Source: Tautonia plasticadhaerens
GTDB lineage: Bacteria > Planctomycetota > Planctomycetia > Isosphaerales > Isosphaeraceae
Reading direction: 5' to 3'
NCBI RefSeq assembly: GCF_007752535.1
Contig: NZ_CP036426.1
Coordinates: 1,178,001-1,242,000 of the forward strand
DNA: 64,000 nt
The notes beneath the pieces were generated by a model, which ran no database searches, was not told the origin of the DNA, and worked only from the letters and a program-made list of their open reading frames with translations. A program made the translations under genes and the position numbers. Position 1 is the stretch's first letter. The number at the start of each line of letters is the position of its first letter. Of the stretch, positions 14,982 through 23,798 are shown one piece after another.

Positions 14982-16046
14982 TCAGTGCAGTCGGAGGGCG
15001 ACGCCGTCATCGTTGGGGAGGACCCGGCCGACGACCGCGGCGGCCAGCGTATCGCGGGCCTTGAGTTCGAGGAGCAGGGCGTCGAGGCGGTCGGGGTCGA
15101 CGGCGATGAGCAGGCCGCCGGAGGTCTGGGCGTCGAGGGCGAATTCGAGGCGGAGGGGGTCTGCGGAGGGGGAGAGGTCCCAGTGGGGGCTGACGAAGGA
15201 GCGATTGGTCGCGCTGGCCCGGGTGAAGTTGCGGGGGACGGCCAGGGCCTCGGCCCCCGCGATTAGGGGGAGCGCGGCGAGGTCCAGCTCGATCGTCGCT
15301 CCGGAGCCCCGGGCCATCTCCAGGGCGTGGCCGGCGAGGCCGAAGCCGGTGACGTCGGTCAGGGCGTGGCAGCCCCCGGAGGCGAGCAGGGCGTCCCGGG
15401 CGTCGGCGTTGAGGCGGACCATACCCTCGACGGCGCGATCGAGCACCGCGGCGGGGCAGCGTCGCTTCTTGGCGGCGGTGGTGACGAAGCCGGTCCCGAG
15501 GGGCTTGGTGAGCACGAGCCGGTCGCCGGGGCGGGCGCCGGCGTTGGTCAGCAATTCGTCGGGGTGGACGAGGCCGGTCACGCTCAGGCCGAACTTGATC
15601 TCGGCGTCCCGGACGGTGTGGCCGCCCAGGACCGAGGCCCCGGCCGACGCCACCCGCTCGGCGGCGCCGGCGATGATCCGGCCGAGGATCTCCAGGGGGA
15701 GGCGGTCGTCGGGGAAGGCGGCGATGTTCAGGGCCGTCAGGGGGCGGCCGTTCATGGCGTAGACGTCGGAGAGGGCGTTGGCGGCGGCGATCCGGCCGAA
15801 GGTGTAGGGGTCGTCGACGACGGGCGGGAAGAAGTCGACCGTCTGGACCAGGGCGAGGTCGGGCGCGATGCGATAGACCCCCGCGTCGTCGCTGGTCTCG
15901 GTGGCGACGAGCAGGTCGGCGGGGCGCCCGGGCCCGGTGGTGGTGGTCAAGCCGCGCAGGACCTGCGCGATCCCCTCGGGGGGGAGCTTGCCCGCTCACC
16001 CGGCGCAGTTGGCGTAGTCGGTCAGTCGCTTGCGTCGTCCGAACAT
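14982..16046 (-). CDS. selD: Selenide, water dikinase containing a predicted selenocysteine
   Basis: A 354-residue SelD, which makes selenophosphate from selenide and ATP for Sec-tRNA and 2-selenouridine synthesis. The frame starts at ATG 16046 (MFGRRKRLTDYANC) and meets TGA at 15996-15998, codon 17, within CAG-U-AGKL. This is the position of catalytic Cys17 of E. coli SelD, with the essential Lys three residues on. Beyond the TGA the family is complete: TVDFFPPVVDDPYTFGRIAA, LGGHTVRDAEIKFGLSVTG, LTKPLGTGFVTTA, LTDVTGFGLAGHALEM and LDAQTSGGLL. A SECIS-like hairpin lies at 15953-15969. Reading the TGA as a stop would give a truncated gene from TTG 15950 lacking the active site. It lies 90 bp after the SelW-like gene, probably in one operon. 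A genuine pseudogene is unlikely because the rest is intact. Confidence 0.9.
15953..15969 (-). promoter_or_regulatory. Predicted SECIS hairpin of selD
   Basis: In the mRNA, CGCGCAG-GUC-CUGCGCG forms a perfect 7-bp stem with a GUC tri-loop. The loop G lies 33 nt after the UGA, within the range known for bacterial SECIS elements (roughly 16-37 nt). A G in the first loop positions is the known SelB recognition feature. The GCAGGUC core resembles the apex of the E. coli fdhF element (recollection). Confidence 0.65.
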
Positions 16047-16136
16047 CGGTCGGGGGGCCTCCGGGGCCGGGCGTCCTCGCCGGCCCGAGCGTCGGGGGCG
16101 GGACGCGGCTCGACCGGCGTCGGAGCCCCGCCGGCC

Positions 16137-16376
16137 TCAGCCGTCGAGCAGGGTGCCGACCTCGTCGAGGAGCGTCCCCTCGTCGGGGAATTCGCCGGTC
16201 TGGAGCTTGGAATAGAGGAGTCGCTTGCCGGCGGTCAGCTCGAAGCAGCCTCCCTTGGAGGGGACGAGCGTCAGCCGGCCGATCTTCCGCTTGAAGCGGT
16301 CCAGGAGCTTCGCCGTCAGACTGACGGCCTGGGGCTCGTAGCCTCAGAGGGCGCAGTATTCGAGGGTCAATTCCAT
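16137..16376 (-). CDS. SelW-like (Rdx family) selenoprotein
   Basis: A 79-residue thioredoxin-like protein of the SelW/Rdx family, missed if TGA is read as stop. ATG at 16376 has a strong AGGAGG upstream. The product starts MELTLEYCAL-U-GYEPQA: the TGA at codon 11 (16344-16346) forms the CxxU redox motif exactly where the family has CxxU or CxxC. The remainder matches the family: a helix, VSLTAKLLDRFKRKIGRLTL, then VPSKGGCFELTAGKRLLYSK and TGEFPDEGTLLDEV. The stop is a normal TGA at 16137. A SECIS-like hairpin follows the Sec codon. It lies between an AI-2E-type permease gene (44 bp upstream) and selD, all on the same strand. It probably acts as a small cytosolic thiol/selenol oxidoreductase; the partner is unknown. 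Confidence 0.88.
16305..16337 (-). promoter_or_regulatory. Predicted SECIS hairpin of the SelW-like gene
   Basis: The RNA has an inner 7-bp stem GCCGUCA/UGACGGC closed on a GUC tri-loop (16312-16328), with outer GAGC/GCUC pairing. The loop G is 22 nt after the UGA. Stem length and tri-loop are the same as in the selD hairpin although the stem sequences differ, which argues for selection on structure. Confidence 0.68.
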
Positions 16377-16419
16377 CTCGATCCTCCTGGGGTTCGGGGT
16401 CGGGGGGGATGCGGCGCGA

Positions 16420-17568
16420 TCACGGACGGCCGGGGCGTCGGGCCAGGAGCCGGCGACGGGCCGGGGGGGGATCGGGGGAGGGATCCGGGGCGGTCGCGGA
16501 GTCGTCGAGCGGGTAGGCGAGGCTCATCAGCTCGGCCCAGTGCCTCAGGGGGTGGAGGTGCTGGAAGACGAGCTTGACGCTGACGGTGATGGGGATGGCC
16601 AGGATCAGGCCCATCAGGCCCCAGAGGAACCCCCAGAACATGCAGGCGATCAGGACGGTCGTGCCGTTGAGGTCGAGCGACCGGCCCATGACGTAGGGCA
16701 TGACGAGGTAGCCCTCGACGGTCACGATGGCCAGGAAGATGGCGGTGACGATCAGGCAGTCGGCGATCGACCCCCGCTGGGCGAGCGTCACGAGCACGGC
16801 CATCGCCCCGGCGGCGACGTTGCCGATGTAGGGGATGTAGTTCGTCAGGCCGGCGAAGAGGCCCAGCGGCACGGCGAAGTCGATCCCCAGCAGCAGCATG
16901 GCGACGGCCGTCGCCGCCCCGAGCCCGATGTTCAGCACCGTCCGCGCGAGCAGGTAGGCCCGGATCTTCCGGGTCACGTTCTTGAGCGTCCGCTCCATCG
17001 CCTTCGACTCGCCGGACTCGACCGTGATCAGGTGGACCAGCCTCGGGACGATCAGGTCCCCTTCGACCAGCAGGAAGAGGACGAGGAAGAGGACCACGAC
17101 CCCGTGGCCGACCCAGGCGGTCAGGTCGGTCAGGCGATAATTCAGGGAGTTGAGCAGGCGCTCGCTGTTGGTGTCGCCGAGGATGCTGATCGTGCCCGGC
17201 TCGGGGAGGATGTTGGCGAGGTAGGGGTGGTCTCGGATGGCGTCGTTGGTCAGGTGGCTGAGCTTCGAGGCGAGCCGCTCCACGTCGGTCGGGAACGTCT
17301 TGGCCGCCTGCACGAGGCTCTCGGCCGTCAGGCTCGCGGTGTAGAGCCCGGCCACCGCCATCAGGACGAACAGGATGACCGCCGCCCCGAACGGGCCGAC
17401 CGGCAGCAGCCTCCGGAGCAGGTGGGTGGCGGGGGAGAGCAGGCTGGCCAGCAGGATCGACAGGGCGATCGGGATCAGGATCGGCTTGAGCAGGTAGAGC
17501 GCCGCGACGATGCCGAGCGTGGCGAGGACCGTCAGCTGCGGGCTGTTCGATCGCGCTGTCTCGTCCAT
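16420..17568 (-). CDS. AI-2E family transporter (TqsA/PerM-like)
   Basis: A 382-residue integral membrane protein with about seven to eight hydrophobic segments. ATG at 17568 is preferred (GAGGG upstream). The family layout is clear: paired N-terminal helices (LTVLATLGIVAALYLLKPIL, then ALSILLASLLSPATHLLRRL), a central soluble stretch, and a C-terminal half with GLFAGLTNYIPYIGNVAAGA and VMGRSLDLNGTTVLIACMFW, the conserved AI-2E block. Family members export small molecules or act in Na+/H+ exchange; the substrate cannot be read from sequence. It lies directly upstream of the SelW-like gene and may be co-transcribed, but nothing links it to selenium. Confidence 0.88.
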   Translation of the reverse strand: MDETARSNSPQLTVLATLGIVAALYLLKPILIPIALSILLASLLSPATHLLRRLLPVGPFGAAVILFVLMAVAGLYTASLTAESLVQAAKTFPTDVERLASKLSHLTNDAIRDHPYLANILPEPGTISILGDTNSERLLNSLNYRLTDLTAWVGHGVVVLFLVLFLLVEGDLIVPRLVHLITVESGESKAMERTLKNVTRKIRAYLLARTVLNIGLGAATAVAMLLLGIDFAVPLGLFAGLTNYIPYIGNVAAGAMAVLVTLAQRGSIADCLIVTAIFLAIVTVEGYLVMPYVMGRSLDLNGTTVLIACMFWGFLWGLMGLILAIPITVSVKLVFQHLHPLRHWAELMSLAYPLDDSATAPDPSPDPPPARRRLLARRPGRP

Positions 17569-17790
17569 CCGGCCCTCGCCCCGCGATCCGCCCCGATCGA
17601 TCGACCTCACGCCCGCCCTGCCGTCCAATCTTCGGGGACCCGGGCCGGGATGACAAGGGGAGGGGCCGGTCGGGGGCCCCGGCGAGGGATCGGGGCGGGG
17701 CGCTCAAGGATCGGCCCCGGCGTGTCGATCCTATCCGGGCACGCCGGGGAGCGGCGTTTCGCCCGCCATCGGACGACCAGGAGGGTCGGC

Positions 17791-18720
17791 ATGGGGACAG
17801 GCCTGAACCGCGTCCGGCCCCCGGGACGGGCCGCACCGATCGCCCTGGGGATCGCGCTGGCGATGCTCGTCGGCTGCCGGGGGGCGGGGGAGTACACCGA
17901 CTCGATCGCCCCGCTCTGGTGGCGTCAGAACCCCTGGGGGCCGGAGGCCGAGGCCGCCCGACACTCCGGCACGCTCCCCCGGGTGCCCTATCACCCGGAC
18001 ATGGCCGCCTGGGAGGCGTTCGCCCGGGACCACCTCCGCACCGGGGACATCCTCTTCCGGGAGGCCGACGCCCGGGTCCTGGGCGGGCTCTTCCCCTTCT
18101 CCCGGGTGGCGGGGGCCATCGCCGATTGCCGGTACACGCACACGGGCATCCTCGCGTGGGAGCGCGGCGAGCCGGTCGTCTACGACACGAGCATGGGGGG
18201 GGCCCGTCGCCAGCCTCTGGGGGTCTGGGTCCTCGACAACGTCGGCCACCTGGGCATCAAGCGGCCGCGCCCCGAGCACCAGCACGTCGTCCCCGGGGTG
18301 ATCGCTTTCTGCCGATCGGTCTACGAGCGGCAGGTCCCCTTCGACGCGAAGCTGGAGCTGGGGGACTCGCACTTCTACTGCGCCGAGATGACCAGCCGGG
18401 CCTTCGAGCACGCCGGCCTCCCCCTGGCCCGGCCGATCCGGATGGGGGACCTGCCCGCGATCGGCGAGCACCGGGCGGTCTTCCTGCTGGCCCGGCTGCT
18501 CGCCTCCTTCCACCCGGATCAGCGGATGTACGCGCCGGGGAACGACCGGTTCGGGCTCTGGTCGAGCCCGGAGCTGGTCCCGGTCTACGTCGCCGAGGAC
18601 GGGACCCGGCCGGATCCGGGGGGCCTGGTCGCCTGGCCCTCGGCGCAGGGGTTCCCGGTCGGGGGGGCGGGATGGCAATCCGGGGCGGATTTCGGGGCGG
18701 CGCCGGTCCCGGCCCGATAG
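17791..18720 (+). CDS. C92 (YiiX/YebB-like) NlpC/P60-type lipoprotein
   Basis: A 309-residue protein with a lipoprotein signal peptide (LAMLVGC, Cys about 30). The domain shows the permuted papain-like layout of YiiX/YebB: LRTGDILFREADARV, then the His in CRYTHTGILAWERGEPVVYD and the Cys in FYCAEMTSRAFEHAG. This order (His before Cys) is typical of the C92/permuted NlpC-P60 group, which act as amidases or thioesterases on cell-envelope substrates. A paralogue with the same motifs lies at 58336-59124. The end overlaps a possible TAGAAT -10 element for the PP2C gene 74 bp downstream. Confidence 0.8.
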   Translation: MGTGLNRVRPPGRAAPIALGIALAMLVGCRGAGEYTDSIAPLWWRQNPWGPEAEAARHSGTLPRVPYHPDMAAWEAFARDHLRTGDILFREADARVLGGLFPFSRVAGAIADCRYTHTGILAWERGEPVVYDTSMGGARRQPLGVWVLDNVGHLGIKRPRPEHQHVVPGVIAFCRSVYERQVPFDAKLELGDSHFYCAEMTSRAFEHAGLPLARPIRMGDLPAIGEHRAVFLLARLLASFHPDQRMYAPGNDRFGLWSSPELVPVYVAEDGTRPDPGGLVAWPSAQGFPVGGAGWQSGADFGAAPVPAR

Positions 18721-18793
18721 AATCGAGATCCGGCAGGCGCCCCGGGCGGGCCCCGGGGGCGAGGGGGCGATCCCCGATCCGGAGGCGAGCACC

Positions 18794-19732
18794 GTGTCGA
18801 CCCGAGCGTCCCGAGCGTTGACGGATACCGACGAATTCCTCCCCTTCGGTCGGCTGGTCGACCTGCACTACGAGGCCGAGCCCCGGCAACTCGTCCGGGC
18901 CGAGTTCGCGGCCCGGACCGACGTGGGGAAGGTCCGGGAGGTGAACGAGGACCAGTACCTCGTGGTCCGGAGGAGGCGGGAGCGGGACCTGGTCTGTTCG
19001 AGCGTGCCGGTGGAGTTGCTGATCGACCAGCGTCAGCACGCGTATACGGCGGCCGTGGCCGACGGCATCGGCGGCCACCGCTTCGGCGACCTGGCCAGCC
19101 TTCTGGCGGTGCGGGTCGGCTGGGAGCTGGGCGCCAACGAGATCAAGTGGACCATCAAGACCAACCCGAAGGAGGTGGATGACCTGAAGCAGAAGGCCAC
19201 CATCTTCATGCAGCTGATCCACCGCGCCCTGAAGGACGAGGCCCGGGACAACCCCCGGCTCCACGGCATGGGGACGACGCTGACGCTGTGCCAGTCCGTC
19301 GGCCCGTCGCTGTTCGTGGTCCACGTCGGCGATTCGAGGGCCTACCTCCACCGCGACGGCACGATCCGCCGCCTGACCCGGGACCACACCCTCGCCCAGC
19401 TGATGATCGACCTGGGGGAGATCGACCCCGACTCCCCGGAAGTCCGCCGCGTCCAGCACGTGCTGAGCAATGCGCTCGGCGTGGGGGACGGGGACGTCTT
19501 CGTCGAGTTCTCCCACCACGAAGTGGCCGACGGCGATCGGCTGCTGCTCTGCACCGACGGCCTCTCCGACCTCGTCCCCGACGCCGAGCTGGGCCGGATC
19601 CTCGACGCCCACCCCCGGCCCGAGGACGCCTGCAAGGTCCTCGTCGACCTGGCGCTCGCCCGGGGAGGGCGGGACAACATCACCGTGGTCGTCGGGCGAT
19701 ACGAGTTCGAGCCGGACGCGGTCGAGCCCTGA
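18794..19732 (+). CDS. PP2C-family Ser/Thr protein phosphatase
   Basis: A 312-residue metal-dependent phosphatase, starting at GTG 18794 with GGAGG nearby. Motifs in order: DVGKVREVNEDQYLVV (about residues 40-55), VADGIGGHRFGDLAS (DGxGG metal site), MGTTLTLC, VHVGDSRAYLHRDG, LLLCTDGLSDLV and GGRDNITVVVGRYE. All metal-binding Asp residues are present. There is no membrane segment, so it is cytosolic. It probably opposes Ser/Thr kinases, of which planctomycetes have many; none is in this window. A longer insertion after the second motif (KTNPKEVDDLKQKATIFMQ) resembles other bacterial Stp-like proteins. Confidence 0.92.
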   Translation: MSTRASRALTDTDEFLPFGRLVDLHYEAEPRQLVRAEFAARTDVGKVREVNEDQYLVVRRRRERDLVCSSVPVELLIDQRQHAYTAAVADGIGGHRFGDLASLLAVRVGWELGANEIKWTIKTNPKEVDDLKQKATIFMQLIHRALKDEARDNPRLHGMGTTLTLCQSVGPSLFVVHVGDSRAYLHRDGTIRRLTRDHTLAQLMIDLGEIDPDSPEVRRVQHVLSNALGVGDGDVFVEFSHHEVADGDRLLLCTDGLSDLVPDAELGRILDAHPRPEDACKVLVDLALARGGRDNITVVVGRYEFEPDAVEP

Positions 19733-19771
19733 CCCGGTTGGGATGGCCCGGGCGAACGATCCCAGGCGAAG

Positions 19772-19804
19772 CGGGGCGGGTGCCCGGCCCCGGACCCCGC
19801 CCCG
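19772..19804. terminator. Hairpin between convergent PP2C and nitroreductase genes
   Basis: CGGGGCGGG at 19772-19780 pairs with CCCGCCCCG at 19796-19804 (9 bp). It lies between two stops facing each other; no T tract. Confidence 0.45.
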
Positions 19805-19840
19805 GGGCCCCCGGCCTTCGACCGGCGGTTCGACCCGGGG

Positions 19841-20437
<597 letters not shown>

Positions 20438-20505
20438 GGGCGGGTGGTCCCTGCGGGTCGTTCGGTCGGGTTCGAGGGCGGGCGACGGCGCCCCGCCCCT
20501 CCGGA

Positions 20506-22668
20506 TCATTCCCCGGCGTCGTCGAGCGGCCAGGGCCCTCGGGAGGCCCGGGCGAGGGCGGCGACCTCCTCGGGGGAGATCGCCCGATCATACACGACCA
20601 CCTCGTCGAGCTTCCCTTCCAGCCCGGCGAACCCGTCGGTCCGCCCGCCGAAGTTGAGCGAGTTGCCCACGGGCGGCCGGGTCACGGGGAGCTCGGCGTC
20701 GATTTCCGGCTCCGTCTCCCCGTCCAGGTAGACGAGGACCCGGGTCCCTTCGCGGACCAGGACGACGTGGCACCATCGCCTGACCGGCAACTCGGTGCGG
20801 CCGGCCCGGATCGCTCCCGCCTCGTCCCCGTTGAAGACGAAGAGTCGACCCGGCGGGACGTCGGGGTGGGTGCCGCCGATGCCGAGGTGGTCTCCGAGGG
20901 CTTCGGGATCCCCCTCGGGCCCGACCGAGGCGAGGTAGCCGGTCACGGCCCGGGCGTCGTGCGGCAGTCCGTTCCAGAACCCGAACGCGACGCTGTACGA
21001 GTCGCCAGGCCCGATCGGGCCGGCGACCAGCCGACCCCCGGCGCAGTGGATTGCCCGGTTGGGGCCGTCGCCGTCGCCGGAGAAGGCGGGGCCCTCGGGC
21101 CCCGGCAGGGCCAGGGCGATCCCCGGCTCATAACGGGCGGGGGGGCCGCCGAGGAGGTCGGCAGCCTCTCCCCCCTGCATCTCGTCGAGGCGGAAATGAG
21201 TCCGGGGCCGGGTCGCGACCACCGCCTCGGCGAAGCTGCCGGATTGGGGCCGGATCGGCCTCCGGGGCTTGCCCGAGACCTGTTCCAGGAGGCCGAGCAC
21301 CGCCTCGACGATCCTCGGCTCGGCCTGCACCTCCAGCCCCGCCGTCCGGGCGGGCCAGGTGGTGTAGCCCCCCAGGGCGTGCTGCTCGGGGGGCGGGATG
21401 TACCCCTCGGCGCCGTTGGCCAGCTCGAAGTTGACCGTCGTCGGCAGGGGACTGCTCGCCTTGAGCTTCAGGCCGGTGAGGCCGTAGACCTCGTTCGGCA
21501 TGGCCGTGATGCCGAGGTCGCCGATCCGGACGGCCTGGAGGATCAGCTCGCGCTCGGGGGCGTCGAGCAGGTGGAATTGCTCCAGCGCGTAGACCTCGGG
21601 GATCGACCGGGGAGCCTCCCCTTCGATCCGGTCCCGGGTCGCTCGGGCCCACTCCCGGCGACGATCGTCGGGCAAGCGCCGGCCTAGTATAAGCCTGGCC
21701 TCGGCCATCGCGAGGGAGGGATCGTCTCGGTACTCGATCGACTCGAAGGCCTCGGAGGCGACCCGGGCGACGGCCTCGGCGTACGAGTCGACGTCCCGGT
21801 CGGGGGCCGGGGCGCCGTAGTCCATCCACATGAGATCGCCGCTCGTCCCCTGGGACATGGAGACGACCACGTCCTCTCCCCCGCCGATGCGGTCGGCCAG
21901 GGCCCGGGAGAAGCGGCCGAAGTAGTCGGCCGAGACGGCGTCGGTGCCGTAGTAGTGCATCGAGTAGTTGGCGAGCACGCCGAGGGGGCGGCCGTCGATC
22001 GACCGCAGGGCGATGACCGACAGCCCGGTGTCGGCCGGGCCGGAGGGGGCGATGGCGTCGGGGTTCTCGTGGCCGGGGTGCATGTTGGCCCGGACGGTCC
22101 GGCCGCCGAAGGGGTCGGTGAGCATCCGGTCGGATCGATAGATCCAGCGCCGGCAATGGGTGTGATCGGGGTCGTCGACCACCGTCCAGCCGACCTCGGC
22201 CGGTTCGAGGCGACCGGCGGCGGCGACGATCGCCGAGGCGATCTTGTCGGGGAGGGACTCGGCGTAACCCGGGTCGACCGGGCAGCCGAGGCATCCCATC
22301 GCCGCGGGGGCCGAGTGGGTGTGCGTCGCCGAGACGAGCATCCGGTCGGTGGGGATGCCGGCCCGGCCCGAGGCGAGCTGCTTGGCCCGGTCGATCAGGT
22401 CCCGGGGCATCATGCAGGTGTCGACGACGCAGAGGGCGAGGCGCGTCTGGCCGTCGTCGAGCACGAACGCGCGGGCGAACAGCGGGTCGAGGACCGAGTC
22501 CGCGTCCCGACGGAGGAAGCCGCCGTTGACGACGGCCGGGAGGTCGGGCGGGGAGACGTCGACGGCGGCGGCCCCGGCCCGGAACTCGCCCGCCCGGGCC
22601 TGGGCGGGGATGGCGAGCGCGAGCGGGCCGGCGAGGACGAGCGACAGGAGTCGGGATGGCGTCGACAT
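20506..22668 (-). CDS. Secreted neutral-ceramidase-like protein with C-terminal LamG domain
   Basis: A 720-residue exported protein with a signal peptide at residues 1-26 (ending AQARAG). Residues about 28-470 match the neutral/alkaline non-lysosomal ceramidase N-terminal domain: RAGAAAVDVSPPDLPAVVNG, LALCVVDTCMMPRDLIDRAK, and the Zn-binding SATHTHSAPAAMG, then LANYSMHYYGTDAVSADYFG and MSQGTSGDLMWMD. Residues about 490-710 form a LamG/concanavalin-like domain ending GKLDEVVVYDRAISPEEVAA. The fusion suggests hydrolysis of a lipid or amide substrate bound through the lectin-like domain. True ceramidase activity is not established; many planctomycete paralogues have unknown substrates. Confidence 0.87.
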   Translation of the reverse strand: MSTPSRLLSLVLAGPLALAIPAQARAGEFRAGAAAVDVSPPDLPAVVNGGFLRRDADSVLDPLFARAFVLDDGQTRLALCVVDTCMMPRDLIDRAKQLASGRAGIPTDRMLVSATHTHSAPAAMGCLGCPVDPGYAESLPDKIASAIVAAAGRLEPAEVGWTVVDDPDHTHCRRWIYRSDRMLTDPFGGRTVRANMHPGHENPDAIAPSGPADTGLSVIALRSIDGRPLGVLANYSMHYYGTDAVSADYFGRFSRALADRIGGGEDVVVSMSQGTSGDLMWMDYGAPAPDRDVDSYAEAVARVASEAFESIEYRDDPSLAMAEARLILGRRLPDDRRREWARATRDRIEGEAPRSIPEVYALEQFHLLDAPERELILQAVRIGDLGITAMPNEVYGLTGLKLKASSPLPTTVNFELANGAEGYIPPPEQHALGGYTTWPARTAGLEVQAEPRIVEAVLGLLEQVSGKPRRPIRPQSGSFAEAVVATRPRTHFRLDEMQGGEAADLLGGPPARYEPGIALALPGPEGPAFSGDGDGPNRAIHCAGGRLVAGPIGPGDSYSVAFGFWNGLPHDARAVTGYLASVGPEGDPEALGDHLGIGGTHPDVPPGRLFVFNGDEAGAIRAGRTELPVRRWCHVVLVREGTRVLVYLDGETEPEIDAELPVTRPPVGNSLNFGGRTDGFAGLEGKLDEVVVYDRAISPEEVAALARASRGPWPLDDAGE

Positions 22669-22691
22669 CAGTTCCCTCGGTTCGATCGGGG

Positions 22692-23744
22692 TCAGCCGGC
22701 GATGCCAGGTCGGGCGGCTGGGATTTCGCCGGGGACCTCGGCGAAGCGGTCGAGGCAGCGGCGGAGTTCGGGGGCGAGGGCCTCGAACCGCTCGGTTTCG
22801 AGGGTGAACTTCACCTCATACTCGAAACGGTCCCCCTTGAACCGGCGTTCGAGCACGGTCATCGAGAACGGCCCCCGATCGGTGCGGGCGACCGTCTCGA
22901 CCGCCCGGCCGGCGCCGGGCTGGTCGATCACCTCGCAGGAGAGGACCTCGCAGCCCGGCTCCTCCTGTCTGAGCAGGTCGGGCAGGTCCTCGGCGAGGCG
23001 GTCGGGGTCGAACCGGCCGGAGGGCCGGGCGATGACGAGGAAGTTGTCAGACCAGATGCCATGCGCCGGGCCGTTGGCGAAGAGCAGGGCAAGCTGGCTC
23101 GGCGCCAGGGCGGGGGCCCAGCCCTCGGGCAGGTCGACGGCGAACTTGAACTCGTCCTGGACCCAGCGGTTGGCCTCGGGGTCCTCGACCGGGGTGGCCC
23201 CGGTGTCGGGCCCGGAGAAGTCGGCGCCGTCGACCATGGCGTCGAAGGCGTCCATCAGGGCGTCGTAGCCGGGGTCCTCGGCGTCGGCATTGACCTTGAA
23301 GACGTACATCTGCCGATGGGAGAGCCGCCGGATCGTCGTCTCCCGCCAGGTGCCGCCGAAGGGGGGGCGGAACTCGGTGACGGTGACCAGCCTCGGCTCG
23401 CCGTCCTCCCGCTCGACGAGCTCGTTGCGGACCAGTTCGCCGGGGATCCGGCCGCGCTCGGCGTTGCCGTCGATCCGGGTGCGGTACTCGTCGAGCGACT
23501 CCGGGGCCAGGCCTAGCTCGCAACCGACGGCGGCGGGGCGCCCGGGGTCCTGCTGGGGGACCCTGGCGACGAAGATCAGGTCGTCTCGCTCGGAGAGGAC
23601 GACCTCCCATCGTCCCGAGATCGGGCAGGACAGCCCGTACTTCTCCGACGCGAAGGAGGCCCCGGCCGGCGGCTCGGCCTCCTGCGCCGTCGCCGACCAG
23701 GCCAATGCCAGTGCGGTCGCCAGGATCGCGTCCCGTCTCCCCAT
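22692..23744 (-). CDS. Exported protein with two PsbP-like halves
   Basis: A 350-residue protein with a signal peptide (MGRRDAILATALALAWSATA). It looks like an internal duplication of a PsbP/DUF1795-like beta-sheet unit. The first half begins FASEKYGLSCPISGRWEVVL and the second FKFAVDLPEGWAPALAP; both continue with short strands and an extended GRFDPDRLAEDLPD helix. No catalytic residues are recognisable. The gene is 23 bp upstream of the ceramidase-like gene, so the two are probably one transcript. Function unknown. Confidence 0.7.
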   Translation of the reverse strand: MGRRDAILATALALAWSATAQEAEPPAGASFASEKYGLSCPISGRWEVVLSERDDLIFVARVPQQDPGRPAAVGCELGLAPESLDEYRTRIDGNAERGRIPGELVRNELVEREDGEPRLVTVTEFRPPFGGTWRETTIRRLSHRQMYVFKVNADAEDPGYDALMDAFDAMVDGADFSGPDTGATPVEDPEANRWVQDEFKFAVDLPEGWAPALAPSQLALLFANGPAHGIWSDNFLVIARPSGRFDPDRLAEDLPDLLRQEEPGCEVLSCEVIDQPGAGRAVETVARTDRGPFSMTVLERRFKGDRFEYEVKFTLETERFEALAPELRRCLDRFAEVPGEIPAARPGIAG

Positions 23745-23798
23745 CTCGTCCCCCCCCTCCGGGCGTCCGAGGGCCTGCGTGAGGGATTCCCCTCGCCC

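Noticed and set aside
15951-16046. Reading the selD upstream region as non-coding and the TGA as its stop (pseudogene or TTG start at 15950)
   Set aside because: The extension matches the SelD N terminus residue by residue, only one codon is TGA, and a SECIS-like hairpin follows.
16137-16380. Reading the SelW-like frame as a decayed gene
   Set aside because: Apart from the TGA at the redox position the frame has no defect, a strong ribosome-binding site and a normal length.
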